From positions 40,502,759 through 40,566,758 of the forward strand of contig NC_087063.1 in NCBI RefSeq assembly GCF_963678635.1: a stretch of 64,000 nucleotides of DNA, given 5' to 3'. Below, one piece after another: positions 22,615 to 32,571 of this stretch; the first letter of the stretch is position 1; every line of letters starts with the position of its first letter. Origin of the DNA: Symsagittifera roscoffensis. Lineage: Eukaryota > Xenacoelomorpha > Acoela > Convolutidae. A model generated the notes under the pieces. The model was not told the DNA's origin. It saw only the letters and a program-made list of their open reading frames with translations, and searched no databases. The translations under genes and the position numbers were made by a program.

Positions 22615-25220
22615 AATTATTAATTTTTCTCCAACTCCTTTTTCTAGTAATCTCAAATCAAAACATAAACCCTTCCCCTCGTACAGGACCACAAGATTTA
22701 TTAGTAACACATTACGATTGTGAAGAAAATGAACAAAAAACACTACACAAATATGCAATATATCAAGTATCACAATGTGAAACAGAACCACAAGCTATAG
22801 AAACCACAAATGTAATAGCAACACTCTATTCAAAAGCCCGAGCAACAACAGTTACAGGTTATAAATTCACAGCAACATTTTCCGAAAAGAAAGTACATTG
22901 TTCACAAGTCTCGAACGGAAACAAAAACCGACTTGACCATGAATCATTCTATCAGAGTAATATAGAACGTCTTTTACATCTCAATCCCGACGATTGTAAA
23001 AATGAATTACTTAGACTAAACATCACACAAAATAAAAACTCCGAAAGAAGGTTAGTTAATTTTCAAGTTTTTTCAGACTCTGTACATCAATCACAACTTG
23101 AAAGACACCAAGGACATATAAAACTAGACGAAAAATACCCGTATAACGGCGCACACGGACGATTAACCTATGACATACACGATAAACATTGGATACCACA
23201 CATTGGTATAAATGACCCATCAAACTGCAAAGCAGACACAAAAAATAAAGGATACCAAGAAATAATGTTTTTCGATTGGAAAATACAACTCGAAAAAATA
23301 CAACTAACACGAGATTTATCAGATAATACAATGATCTATCAAGGAATCCGATTACCTTGTAAAAATGATCAAGGTTATTGCGATCCTACAACGAGAACAC
23401 AAGCAACAATTGTTTGGTTCCCCGAAGACACATGTTCAACATTTCAAGTAGCAAAAATACACGCTCGTATGATAAAATTTCACGAAAAATATTTTATACA
23501 ATCAATTCCATATGAACAAGTCCATCCATCACGAAAACTAAGTTCTAATTTTAGAAACATAGACAATATAGAAAATAAATTGACACGTTTTCAAATATAC
23601 CAAGAAACAGAACTTGCATGTAAATACAGAAACCCACTTCACAAAACACAATACTCCGAGATATTAGTTGAATACGAAAAAGGATTCGACATGACCACTG
23701 GAAAAGTAAAAATCGACCCATATGCCACAGGTCATCCTCCAAACGAAGGAACATCCTATATACCAGTTAATTTTGAAAAAAGCAACGGACAACCTGGTGG
23801 ACATCTAAAACCCCATGACACCAGAAGCACACGCTTACAAGAATTATCACTAATGAATACTACATATTTCGGTAACATCCACTATGATATTCATTTAGAT
23901 ATGAAACTAGATTATACAATTAGCCGAATTTTTCAAGAAATGTCACTCTCCGAATTAGAAACACTACACCAACTATGCGAATTAGAACGAACACAAATAT
24001 TACAATCACTTGCACTAGCAGTATTAAAAATACCCTATGCAGGATACTTATTATCTGGAAATAGATCAAATTTTTTAGACTATGAAGGAAACATCTTATG
24101 GTTTTATACTTGTACTAAAAAAGTATCACCACTATACGTTTTTGAAGATAAACGATGTTATAAAAGAATCCCTATCTTTTATAAGAATAAAGTACATTTC
24201 GTGGATACACTTTCACGAAGAACCTATTTCTGGGATACCGCAGTCCCATGTGGATCAGAAAACAGCCACAATGTAGTACAACTAAACCCTGATGAAAATA
24301 AATATTATCTTCTCACTCCATATCCCACATTAATGCAATCACTCAAAAAATTTTCACCAGAAAGCATTCGCGCTATTGCTCGAAACCCAAATATAGACTT
24401 ACAATCAATAGGAATCTATTCAAAATCAGATATTCAACATCACATTAGAACACAACAATTCCAAGAATTATTAACACAAATGGACACTATACAAAGACAA
24501 TCAATAGACCAAAATTTACGCAAACTTGCAGAAACCGCAGGATTTGCCGATATCTACACGCAAGACTATAGCGGATATTTTAAGGACATTAAAGATTATA
24601 TATATCTAAACGGTGAAAAATACCGTCCCCAAGATATATCACCAATTAACATTTTTAGCTTTGTTACACTCAAAAATGAGATCCTCGACTTTCTAGGATG
24701 GCCCTACTACATCTTAGAAAAATTGACTATTTTATACGCAATGTTTAACTTTATTGGATTTCTTTTCTCACTTTTAAAAGGAATCTACAACACATGTGCT
24801 ATACACACACAAGTAAACAGACAAGCAAGCGTAGCACGCATACTCTTTGCAGGATTTTTTGGAATCTTTTCTACATCTATAAACAAAATTCTTTTAGACG
24901 CACAAATAAAAGAATATAACACAAAAATAGCAACACGACAAAATACATACGACGAAGAACATAACAATGTAGACATAACGCCAACGGCACCACAATTACC
25001 ACCCCTACCAAATAACCATCCACTATCCCTAGTCCCACGAAATTTTCGAAATTTAGCCATCACACATAATCCAAATTTTCGACTCACCACATCACAAAGT
25101 CCCATCCAACATATAATGACACACCAGTCACAAGATGATAATACTTATGAACAAATTATTGAACAACCCCATACCACCGCTTTTCAGTCTCAAAATAATC
25201 ATTTTTTTAGCCCACGATGA
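22602..25220 (+). CDS. Env-like membrane glycoprotein, 872 aa
   Basis: The N-terminus is a clear signal peptide (residues 1-18, Leu/Ile/Phe-rich). The next 600 residues are Cys-containing and have N-glycosylation motifs (NIT, NTT, NRS). A YDC near residue 45 followed by spaced Cys resembles the N-terminus of glycoproteins of some arthropod negative-strand RNA viruses; this is a weak resemblance. Hydrophobic segments lie at about 700-728 (YYILEKLTILYAMFNFIGFLF) and 742-760, with a Pro/Gln-rich cytoplasmic tail of about 100 residues. Position after pol, signal peptide and C-terminal anchor support an envelope role; the fusion class is undetermined. It starts inside the end of the previous frame and ends in ATGA shared with the next ORF. 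Confidence 0.75.
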   Translation: MYILKLLIFLQLLFLVISNQNINPSPRTGPQDLLVTHYDCEENEQKTLHKYAIYQVSQCETEPQAIETTNVIATLYSKARATTVTGYKFTATFSEKKVHCSQVSNGNKNRLDHESFYQSNIERLLHLNPDDCKNELLRLNITQNKNSERRLVNFQVFSDSVHQSQLERHQGHIKLDEKYPYNGAHGRLTYDIHDKHWIPHIGINDPSNCKADTKNKGYQEIMFFDWKIQLEKIQLTRDLSDNTMIYQGIRLPCKNDQGYCDPTTRTQATIVWFPEDTCSTFQVAKIHARMIKFHEKYFIQSIPYEQVHPSRKLSSNFRNIDNIENKLTRFQIYQETELACKYRNPLHKTQYSEILVEYEKGFDMTTGKVKIDPYATGHPPNEGTSYIPVNFEKSNGQPGGHLKPHDTRSTRLQELSLMNTTYFGNIHYDIHLDMKLDYTISRIFQEMSLSELETLHQLCELERTQILQSLALAVLKIPYAGYLLSGNRSNFLDYEGNILWFYTCTKKVSPLYVFEDKRCYKRIPIFYKNKVHFVDTLSRRTYFWDTAVPCGSENSHNVVQLNPDENKYYLLTPYPTLMQSLKKFSPESIRAIARNPNIDLQSIGIYSKSDIQHHIRTQQFQELLTQMDTIQRQSIDQNLRKLAETAGFADIYTQDYSGYFKDIKDYIYLNGEKYRPQDISPINIFSFVTLKNEILDFLGWPYYILEKLTILYAMFNFIGFLFSLLKGIYNTCAIHTQVNRQASVARILFAGFFGIFSTSINKILLDAQIKEYNTKIATRQNTYDEEHNNVDITPTAPQLPPLPNNHPLSLVPRNFRNLAITHNPNFRLTTSQSPIQHIMTHQSQDDNTYEQIIEQPHTTAFQSQNNHFFSPR

Positions 25221-27022
25221 GCCGCCAACTTGGATCACTACACCGATCAAATTCCCACCCAACCAATCTTACCTCTACAATCCCAATAATACCACTTTTT
25301 GCTTTTCCGCCACCCGATTTTCCATCTAGTAATGTAACATCAGGCATGAATTCCGACACTAATTCACACATCTCAGTTTTATATTCCATCTCACAACTCA
25401 ATAACCCGAATATTGAAACCCCCGATGAATTTGCCGACTCAGAACCATCCCCATCCAATAATTTTCATAACTCTTCTAATTTTTCTCAACCCCCTTTTCA
25501 ACCCATATTATCCAATAACCCTGACCCCATTACTCCCACACCCTCTTATGCTTCCCAAGTTACCCCAACCTACTCCTCATACCATTCTGACCAATCATCT
25601 CATTCTCCAGACACCCCCCGAATCTCCCCAGAGCTAGATAATTTTATTACCCTTCAACAACAACCCTACCACCTCCATACCCCAACCATAAACCAAATCT
25701 CCTCCACTATAAATTCATCCAACCCCCCTACCCCTACACCCTCTTCAAATTATACTGAATCATTAGCACCATCATCCACATCAACTGAATCTTCACTCAA
25801 CACTAATAGAGCTTACCGCACTTTTAAAAGAAAGTTCCCCAACCATCCTTTCCCAGCAAAACCAGGAACAGCCCGTGAATACATCAACCACCCCAAGCAT
25901 ACTAACACAAAAGAATTTTTAGCCATCACCTTACCCTCATTCTCACAATACACCTTAAACACCCCCCACGACACTAACGAAACACGCAACTTTGTAGATG
26001 AATACGTTTTAATGCCCACTCTCTCTTGGACCTCATATTATCATTTTACTAACCCTCTTTGCTTACCTTTATCTAACACTCACATCGATATAGAGCGAAA
26101 TACGGACATGCTATATCGACTCACTACACCACTAACCGCTAGACAATTTACTTACGTTGGATATAAAAAATCACTAAAAACACACACTGCACCTAGAGCT
26201 AACGAATATACACTCGAATACTATGATCACAACATCATCAGAGCTAACCAAGATCAATTCTTAGACGACGATCGCTTCGCTAATCCACAAATTACCGAGA
26301 AATTTTTCATCAAGACACCATATATATTTACACTAAACATCTTCGACCGAAAGTTTGATCACATTATTTCAGAAGCACTAACAGACACACAAGCATACGA
26401 AAGTTTTAAAGAACGCTTCCAAATATTTTCACTAACCTTTCATTTCCTTGCACCACACGAAAGAGATCTGCACTGCTCACACGATATTATGTTGCGCACT
26501 AAACAAACCCACACATATAGTTATTATCGCTTCATCCAAAATCACTTTGACCTACACACACCCTCTAGACAACCACACCATCGCTTTCAATTCATTAATT
26601 CCAAATACACTTCACCATTTTTCCTAAATTTCACATATTGTATTAAAGACACTAACCTCCATGGTATTCTTCGTAATTATGACCCCATAACCCAAATGTA
26701 CATCTTCTGTCCCATCACCAAGACCTTCAACGCCGAAGAATCCCGACCCTTCCTTATCCCGCAAGAGTTTGTACAACCCATAGAAATCCCAATTTTAGAA
26801 TTCATCCACAACACTAAATTCAATCACAAATTATATAATCTAATCCAAAACACACCTTATGAGTTTGCAGTTGGCACTGAAGAACTAACCACTATTAAGG
26901 CACTTCAATTGCTTTGGCCACTGCTTCAGACTAAAAATATCATCCGCATCTTAGCTAAACTACTAACAACTTCAGAACTAATTCACGACATCTTCCCCCA
27001 CGGTTTTTTCCCCGACGACTAA
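25217..27022 (+). CDS. Orphan 601-aa ORF at the 3' end of the retroelement
   Basis: Starts at the ATG of an ATGA overlap with the env-like stop, which suggests coupled termination-reinitiation. Residues 1 to about 200 are disordered, rich in Pro, Ser, Thr and Asn. A basic patch (RTFKRKFPNHPF) near 205 is followed by about 390 residues of probable globular protein with many aromatic and His residues and a few Cys, ending in PHGFFPDD. No signal peptide, membrane span, zinc knuckle or catalytic motif is recognised. It keeps an intact frame over 1.8 kb in a young element, so it is likely used. Function unknown; a regulator, matrix-like or structural protein are all possible. Confidence 0.7.
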   Translation: MSRQLGSLHRSNSHPTNLTSTIPIIPLFAFPPPDFPSSNVTSGMNSDTNSHISVLYSISQLNNPNIETPDEFADSEPSPSNNFHNSSNFSQPPFQPILSNNPDPITPTPSYASQVTPTYSSYHSDQSSHSPDTPRISPELDNFITLQQQPYHLHTPTINQISSTINSSNPPTPTPSSNYTESLAPSSTSTESSLNTNRAYRTFKRKFPNHPFPAKPGTAREYINHPKHTNTKEFLAITLPSFSQYTLNTPHDTNETRNFVDEYVLMPTLSWTSYYHFTNPLCLPLSNTHIDIERNTDMLYRLTTPLTARQFTYVGYKKSLKTHTAPRANEYTLEYYDHNIIRANQDQFLDDDRFANPQITEKFFIKTPYIFTLNIFDRKFDHIISEALTDTQAYESFKERFQIFSLTFHFLAPHERDLHCSHDIMLRTKQTHTYSYYRFIQNHFDLHTPSRQPHHRFQFINSKYTSPFFLNFTYCIKDTNLHGILRNYDPITQMYIFCPITKTFNAEESRPFLIPQEFVQPIEIPILEFIHNTKFNHKLYNLIQNTPYEFAVGTEELTTIKALQLLWPLLQTKNIIRILAKLLTTSELIHDIFPHGFFPDD

Positions 27023-27025
27023 CAG

Positions 27026-27104
27026 GTAAGTATGAATTAAATGAATATTACTAACTAATTAAAATATTAAAAAACTCACCATACTTTATCCATGTTTTCT
27101 TTAG
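27026..27104 (+). other. Candidate short intron in the element's 3' untranslated region
   Basis: CAG followed by GTAAGT at 27026, four bases after the stop of the orphan ORF, and TTTTCTTTAG ending at 27104 (alternative AG at 27112), give a 79- or 87-bp consensus intron. Confidence 0.5.
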
Positions 27105-27508
27105 ATTTTTAGCCTTCATCCGACGATCACCTACAAAAACCACAAAAAAACAAATAAAAATCGCAAATTTCATCAAACAGATTTCAAATATTCTATTAAT
27201 CTCTTACATGAATTTATAAATTTAATACCAATGCAGTAAATTCATTTCTAAAATTTCCCCCACAAGCAGTAAATCTAATAATGATGAAAATTTGTAACTT
27301 AAAAATTCCCCCATAACTAGCAGTAAATTTCCAAATTCTATGCAGTAAATTAATAAAATGCAAATGCAGTACTAACCTTTTGATATTCTCATTTATTCGC
27401 ACAGAAATTCTATCCACACTCGCACAGCTCGCCCACGAAGAATTGTTTAAAATAATGAATTTCAGTTTCAAGTTTTCACACTCAACAACTCTAACATATA
27501 ATAACATG
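27105..27508 (+). repeat. GCAGTAAAT repeat cluster in the 3' untranslated region
   Basis: GCAGTAAAT occurs at 27233, 27266, 27320 and 27342, with GCAGTA at 27366. Two copies are preceded by an AATTCCCCCA-type block. The regular recurrence suggests a binding site or RNA element; the role is unknown. Confidence 0.6.
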
Positions 27509-28634
27509 TTTCAAACTTTCCTTTAACCCGGTTGGAAAGGAATCATATACTAAACAAAACTAACCAACTCAGCTTACTAAATACCACAAATCATAGAATA
27601 ACAGCATGACTAAGAAAAGGAAACCAACGGTACCCAAACCGGATTAACCCAGTTTAAAACTGGATAATTTATTCTTTTGAAGACTATTATAAAGTCTAAG
27701 AAAGAAATAATAAAACACAAAAAAGTCGAAAGACAAACCCATACCACGAACAATTTGATTTTTGAAAAAAGGACACAACCAACAAAACATAAGAAAAACC
27801 ACAACAAACCCAACATAAAACGTTGTCACATAACAGGACCCCTCACAAAAACCGCATGAAATCATACTGCCACTCCTGGCCTAACCCACCAGGAAGGACG
27901 TCCTGAGCATGCTCTATAGCCGGCCTAACCCACCGCGCTACATCCACGCTTTGTGACCACACCTCTATTTTTAATAAGAGCTACTCAAGTGTGAGTAACT
28001 CTTCAAAATAACCGAACTAAAACAAAAAGCTTTTGTGAAAACAACTAACTAAAATCATAATTAAAAAATATTAAACTAATAAATGTTTTATAAAATGTAA
28101 ATTACATTATGCAATACATAGATCAGAATACAACACCAAGGACGAACATCTAAAGACAAAACGACCCCACTACACTCGAGAGAGAATGACCAACCACAAT
28201 CGATATGCCACTCACAATCACAACTCAAAGGATTTAGAGTACGACTTGACTTCGCAGAAAAGGACTTCATTGAACTAGACCAATGACCACCTCGATGTTC
28301 AAGTATACGTACAGATCCGAGTAACCAGGCATCCCCTCCACGCACAATCTCCACGCCATTCCCAAACTAGATCAGACACAAAAGAAGTTCTCCACGCAGA
28401 ACAGAAAAACCTGACATAGCAAACCATTCTGAAATCAGATTTGAGTTTGTTGCAAAGACTTAGTCGTTGTCACTAGAAGACACAACGTCTTATGTCTCTA
28501 ACTCCAGCTTCCTGGAACTTCTTTAACAAAGAGGAAACAGAAGAAATATGATGTTCGCCAAACACCAACGTCCATCATCCATCCTTCGAATTGCAGAAGA
28601 ACTATTCTAAAAAACTCTGTAAAACCCGGATGGG
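27509..28634 (+). other. 3' untranslated DNA of the retroelement with short hairpins
   Basis: No gene is supported. Short palindromes are seen: CCAGTTTAAAACTGG near 27650, TCCTGG/CCAGGA at 27874-27894, AGGACGTCCT at 27895-27904 and AGCATGCT at 27907-27914. GGCCTAACCCACC occurs twice (about 27878 and 27921). These could form RNA structure. Confidence 0.45.
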
Positions 28635-29044
28635 TGGAACCTGATCTAGACTACATTTTATGATTGGATAATTTAGATATTTTACCAATGTAAAGTATTT
28701 AATATTAACCAATCATGATCCATCTAACTAACAACCCACTTATTTGTAAGTGCTGAAGTTACTTGTAATTTCAGCACCAGAGAGATTTGAATTTAACTTA
28801 GAAATTAGTTGGACTCTCCCGAGCACTTCAGCAGCCGCAATAAACCAGTATACCCTAGATCTATTGAGCCTAGCAGAGACTAGTTAAACAACCTGAGACT
28901 AGATAGTATAAGAGTAAGATTAGGATCGGTATTAGACTAAGAAGTTGCACGAATCTATCCGGCCGAAAATAAGATAGCGTGACGAGCAGACGGTGTACCC
29001 TATCCGAAATTACTCTATGAGTTAACCAACTCGGTCCTAACTCA
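28635..29044 (+). repeat. 3' LTR of the 17.5-kb element
   Basis: 410 bp, offset exactly 17133 bases from the 5' LTR with no length difference. Its AATAAA signal is at 28839-28844. The few bases upstream (GGATGGG) are only a weak polypurine tract. Confidence 0.95.
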
Positions 29045-29640
29045 AATTATCACTTTTGAAAATTATCAAAAAAAGGTCAGAGAAAGTAAAAGGCGTTAAG
29101 CAGTCAAATTTGAAGCTCAGATAAAAAAAATTGAGAGAACCATGAGAGCATAACCCTATAATATTGAGTATTTGAAACTTTGCAACGATCTTGAGTAGAT
29201 CTATTTGTTTGAAAAAATTGGAAAAGCATAAACGGCATATCTCGGAAACTAAGTTGATTTGAGCAATTAATCTTCCAAGCAAGATCTACAAGCTCTTAGA
29301 GTACACTGAGACCACCCCCATAGAGTTGGGAAATTTATTTTTTAGAAGTTCGCCTTTCATTCATTTTTTTAAAACTTTGAAAAATATTGAAAAAACGTCA
29401 TATCTAGGAAAACAAAAGCAATTGAGCAACCCCCGAGAAAACCTCGACAGCACCTGACTACAGGGTTGAGAACTTCAAAATTTGTGAAACTTTTTAAATC
29501 TATGTTTACTGGAAAAAAATTTCAGCAGTCATATTTTGAGGCAAGAGTTGCAACCCCTGAAAGTACCCTGGCAGCACCCAACTTAAGGGTTCAGTGTTTC
29601 AACGTTTGTCAACAATTTATATCTAGGTTCTTTGAAAAAT
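29045..29640. repeat. Degenerate monomers of the 165-bp satellite family
   Basis: Phrases such as 'catatctaggaaaac', 'gagcaacccc' and 'agcacctgactacagggtt' match the array at 60540-62045. Further monomers lie at about 30560-30720 and 46150-46480. An AG microsatellite (about 29645-29669) closes the block. Confidence 0.65.
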
Positions 29641-29759
29641 TTTGAGAGAGAGAGAGAGAGAGAGAGAGAAATTGAATAATGTCTTGACTGGACAATATTA
29701 AACAAACATATCTACAAAGCAAAAGCAATGAATAGAATAGACATTAGAGAACACATAGT

Positions 29760-30560
29760 TCACTGAGTTTGGTGTATCATGTGTGGGTTATGGTAGAGTT
29801 GTAGCACTTTGTCCCGTTCCGTTCTAGTTTGTATGTCATAACAAGTGAGTAGGTCAAATTTCCCGAAGATCGGATTGTCGCAAAGTTTACAGATGCAAAT
29901 GCTTGGCTCCTCGGGACTATAGCAGCCTTCTGTGCGGCTTATCAGCTGATGTAACCCGTAGGCATAAAAAAGAGCAAATGGCCGTCTGTTGCCGGGTTTT
30001 GCACCCTGAATGTTTAGTAAATCGTCTTCGTATAGGTGCTTTAAGAGCTGTCTGTTGGTGTATAACTTGGAGATATTGGCACAACGCTTCCAGTATCGAC
30101 CAATGACGCTTCTATAGTGGGTTTCAACAGATTCCTGGTTGTCCGATGAGGAAAAAACAGAGATGCCATAGTTTGCCACGGGCTTGATAACTGCTTCCAG
30201 CAGCCTGTATGCACTTCGAAAATAGATCTTATTGAAATCGACCTTAGACCTCAATGAATTGGTAGCTTTTATGCATTTAAATTTTAGATGGTTCAAGTGC
30301 GAGTTGAGGTTCCAGGGTATACAAACTGGTTTACATGTTCTATGGGCTGGCCTGCATAACTGACTTTCTCTGTTTCGTTCAGGCGTCCCCCTTGTCGGAA
30401 TTTCATGAATTTCGTCTTAACAGTGTTAACTTCAAGGACATTTTCGGCACAGTAAACGGACAGACTAACCATTGCTTCGTGTCTTAAGTCAATAACGCGA
30501 GCTCCTATAACAAGGTGATGAAACATGTCATATCGCGCAAAATAAAAGGATTTGAGCATT
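29760..30560 (-). pseudogene. Non-LTR retrotransposon reverse-transcriptase C-terminal remnant
   Basis: 30559-30293 reads as the end of a LINE RT: LEVNTVKTKFMKFRQGGRL then EHVNQFVYPG, matching the conserved NTSKTK..KFR and YLG blocks. 30296-29760 continues, across a frame break, with the thumb region and a C-terminal Cys motif (CKLCDN... LLTC). No catalytic FADD, endonuclease or 5' end is present. Clade not determined. Confidence 0.75.
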
Positions 30561-31014
30561 CATATTTGGAGGCAAGATTTGCAAGCCCTGAGACAGCGCC
30601 CAATTACAGGGATAAAAATTTCAAGTTTTGTGGAACTTAATGAAGAAAAATCGTCGAATCTTGTAAACTGAAAATGTTTGCGTGTTTAAAAGTGGGGGCC
30701 AAATTCGAAACCCTGGCAACATCAAATACTCACTGAAATCAAACTGGAAAATCGAAAAAGAATTTTTAACCGCTGCAATATACGATTTATCTTAAATGTG
30801 AAAAAAAATAGTTCGTGTAACATGCAAAAACAGTATGTTAAAAAGCCCTCAACATGGCGAGATGATGTAGCCCGCATTTAAATATATAATAGATGTGAAA
30901 AATTGAACATGAACTGAACAAATTCCAAACGGTGGCACGAAAAATTATGCAAAGCAGCCTAATCGTCTGGTAATCGAACAAGGAGTAATTTATTCTAAGA
31001 CGATACAGGTCAAA

Positions 31015-32571
31015 ATGAACATAAACAACACTGTTTGCCAAAACATATCTGGAGGGAAATTAGAAGTCCACTTTACAACTGATAAACATACAGGAAAGAT
31101 CAAAATATTAGAAGACTTCAGGAAACGCTTCTACGTTCATGGTCTCAGTGAGTTTCTAGCAAACTCTACAAAGTCACCAGTGAAGAAATTCGTTCTCACT
31201 GGAATTGATGTATTCTCGAAATACCGTTTGCAGCACCGTTGACGAAAGCCAGCGCAGCTACTGTTGCACGGAAGCTCGCAATTTTTTTTATTGCACAGTT
31301 ACATCTCGAAAAAGATATTGTTGCAGATCTTGGAAAGACAGTCACGACAGATCGTATGCATGAACTGACAATTATTTTGGAACTTCTAGTCAACCATGCG
31401 ACGCTGAAGCAACCACGGACAATTAGTCTCGTTGAGCGATCTGATGGATACTGAAACTGAGCAGCGATCAAGAACGGTCAGATTGGCACAAATAAGTCCC
31501 ATTGGCAACATTTAATCGCAACACATAATACTCTTTATCAATTGGATGCTGTCTCAGCTCAATTTTCCACGGAAGAGAGCCAACAATTCTTCTTGGTCTA
31601 TATTTGATAGAAGCAATAGAAGCAGTAACACTAGAATCAGACTTTGCTAGTTCAATCTGAGATGCGATGCTGCATAATTGCAAAGAAACAATGAATTCAA
31701 TGTCATCTTCCAAAGAAATCGAAACTTCTATGGTCAGAAAGCATTCGCATAGCCAATCAAATTTGATTCATTCTGTCTTTTACTGAACTCTCTGTTATTT
31801 AACCAATCAGACTTTGGAAGTAAACCGATGCAACTTTGGATACCATTGCATAGATTTCAAAAAGCATTGATAAATTCGAACTACATCATTTAAAAAATTG
31901 GAACTAGTAACGCGCAGTGCTTACATCGTCCACGTCTCAGATCCGTTGATCCACAGCATCAACAAGATGATATCGTGGTAATTGACCCACTAAAGTTTGT
32001 AATGGATCCATCGCTAGAAAAAAATTGGAGCGAAACGGGGCTGTTTGACTATTACGTACTAAAGCTTCTAGATGATATTCAACCCCAAAGTTTTAAAGAA
32101 AAAAATAATCCAGATGCACCAGCCAGAATTCGACTCAATACCTTCCGTAGGACCAGCAGCAGCACCAATTGTGGCATCAGTACCACCAATTGTGGCATCA
32201 GTACCAGTACCAGCACCAATTCTTGCACTAGCTCGAGCACCGATTCCACCACCATTGCAGCAGATGCTCTAATGCCTGAAACCAAACAGATACCATTGAT
32301 ACTGACGTTAGCACAAGACGGAGCGTCAGTATACATGCACATACCATCTCAAAACAAATCAGTCATCAATTCAATTACAAAACCAAAATTTGCTGATAAA
32401 CCGACTTACAATTTGCCGTGAAGATTCAACTGCATTAATAAACTGCTTCTATAAAACCGGATAACGCAATTTGCGATACAATTCTGTTTCGACAAATTAA
32501 AAAAGTAGAGTTTTCAGCGCATTTAGCGAAGTTTTCGAGAAAACTAACAACAACATCTTTATTTACGTGTA
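31015..32571 (+). pseudogene. Second decayed macro-gypsy copy (integrase to macro domain)
   Basis: 31015-31242 encodes the end of the integrase zinc domain (DKHTGKIKILEDFRKRFYVHGL) joined by a deletion to the core start (VLTGIDVFSKY). 31239-31454 gives ADLGKT and NHATLKQPRTISLVERS, as in copy A. 31975-32421 repeats the linker (LKLLDDIQP) and ends in a macro-domain fragment (ITKPKFADKPTYNL). A further piece to about 32571 aligns with the last strands of the macro domain. Many stops and frame changes; Ala/Pro/Thr codons form a short repeat at 32150-32240. Confirms that the macro domain belongs to the element. Confidence 0.8.

Larger units (their letters stand above)
11502..29044 (+). mobile_element. 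17.5-kb env-bearing Ty3/gypsy-type LTR retroelement, young but pol-defective
   Basis: Two 410-bp direct repeats at 11502-11911 and 28635-29044 read the same throughout, begin TGGAACC and end CTAACTCA, and are flanked by the 4-bp duplication AATT (11498-11501 and 29045-29048). A primer-binding-like site follows the 5' LTR by two bases. Internal order: leader, basic ORF, gag-protease-RT, interrupted pol, integrase core, a small membrane ORF, a start-less ORF, env-like ORF, orphan ORF, then 1.6 kb of 3' untranslated DNA. The plus strand is strikingly poor in G (for example 3 of 60 bases at 25501-25560). The gag-pol order and the DDE integrase indicate Ty3/gypsy; clade is undetermined. About 17.5 kb is very long for a gypsy element. 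Confidence 0.95.
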
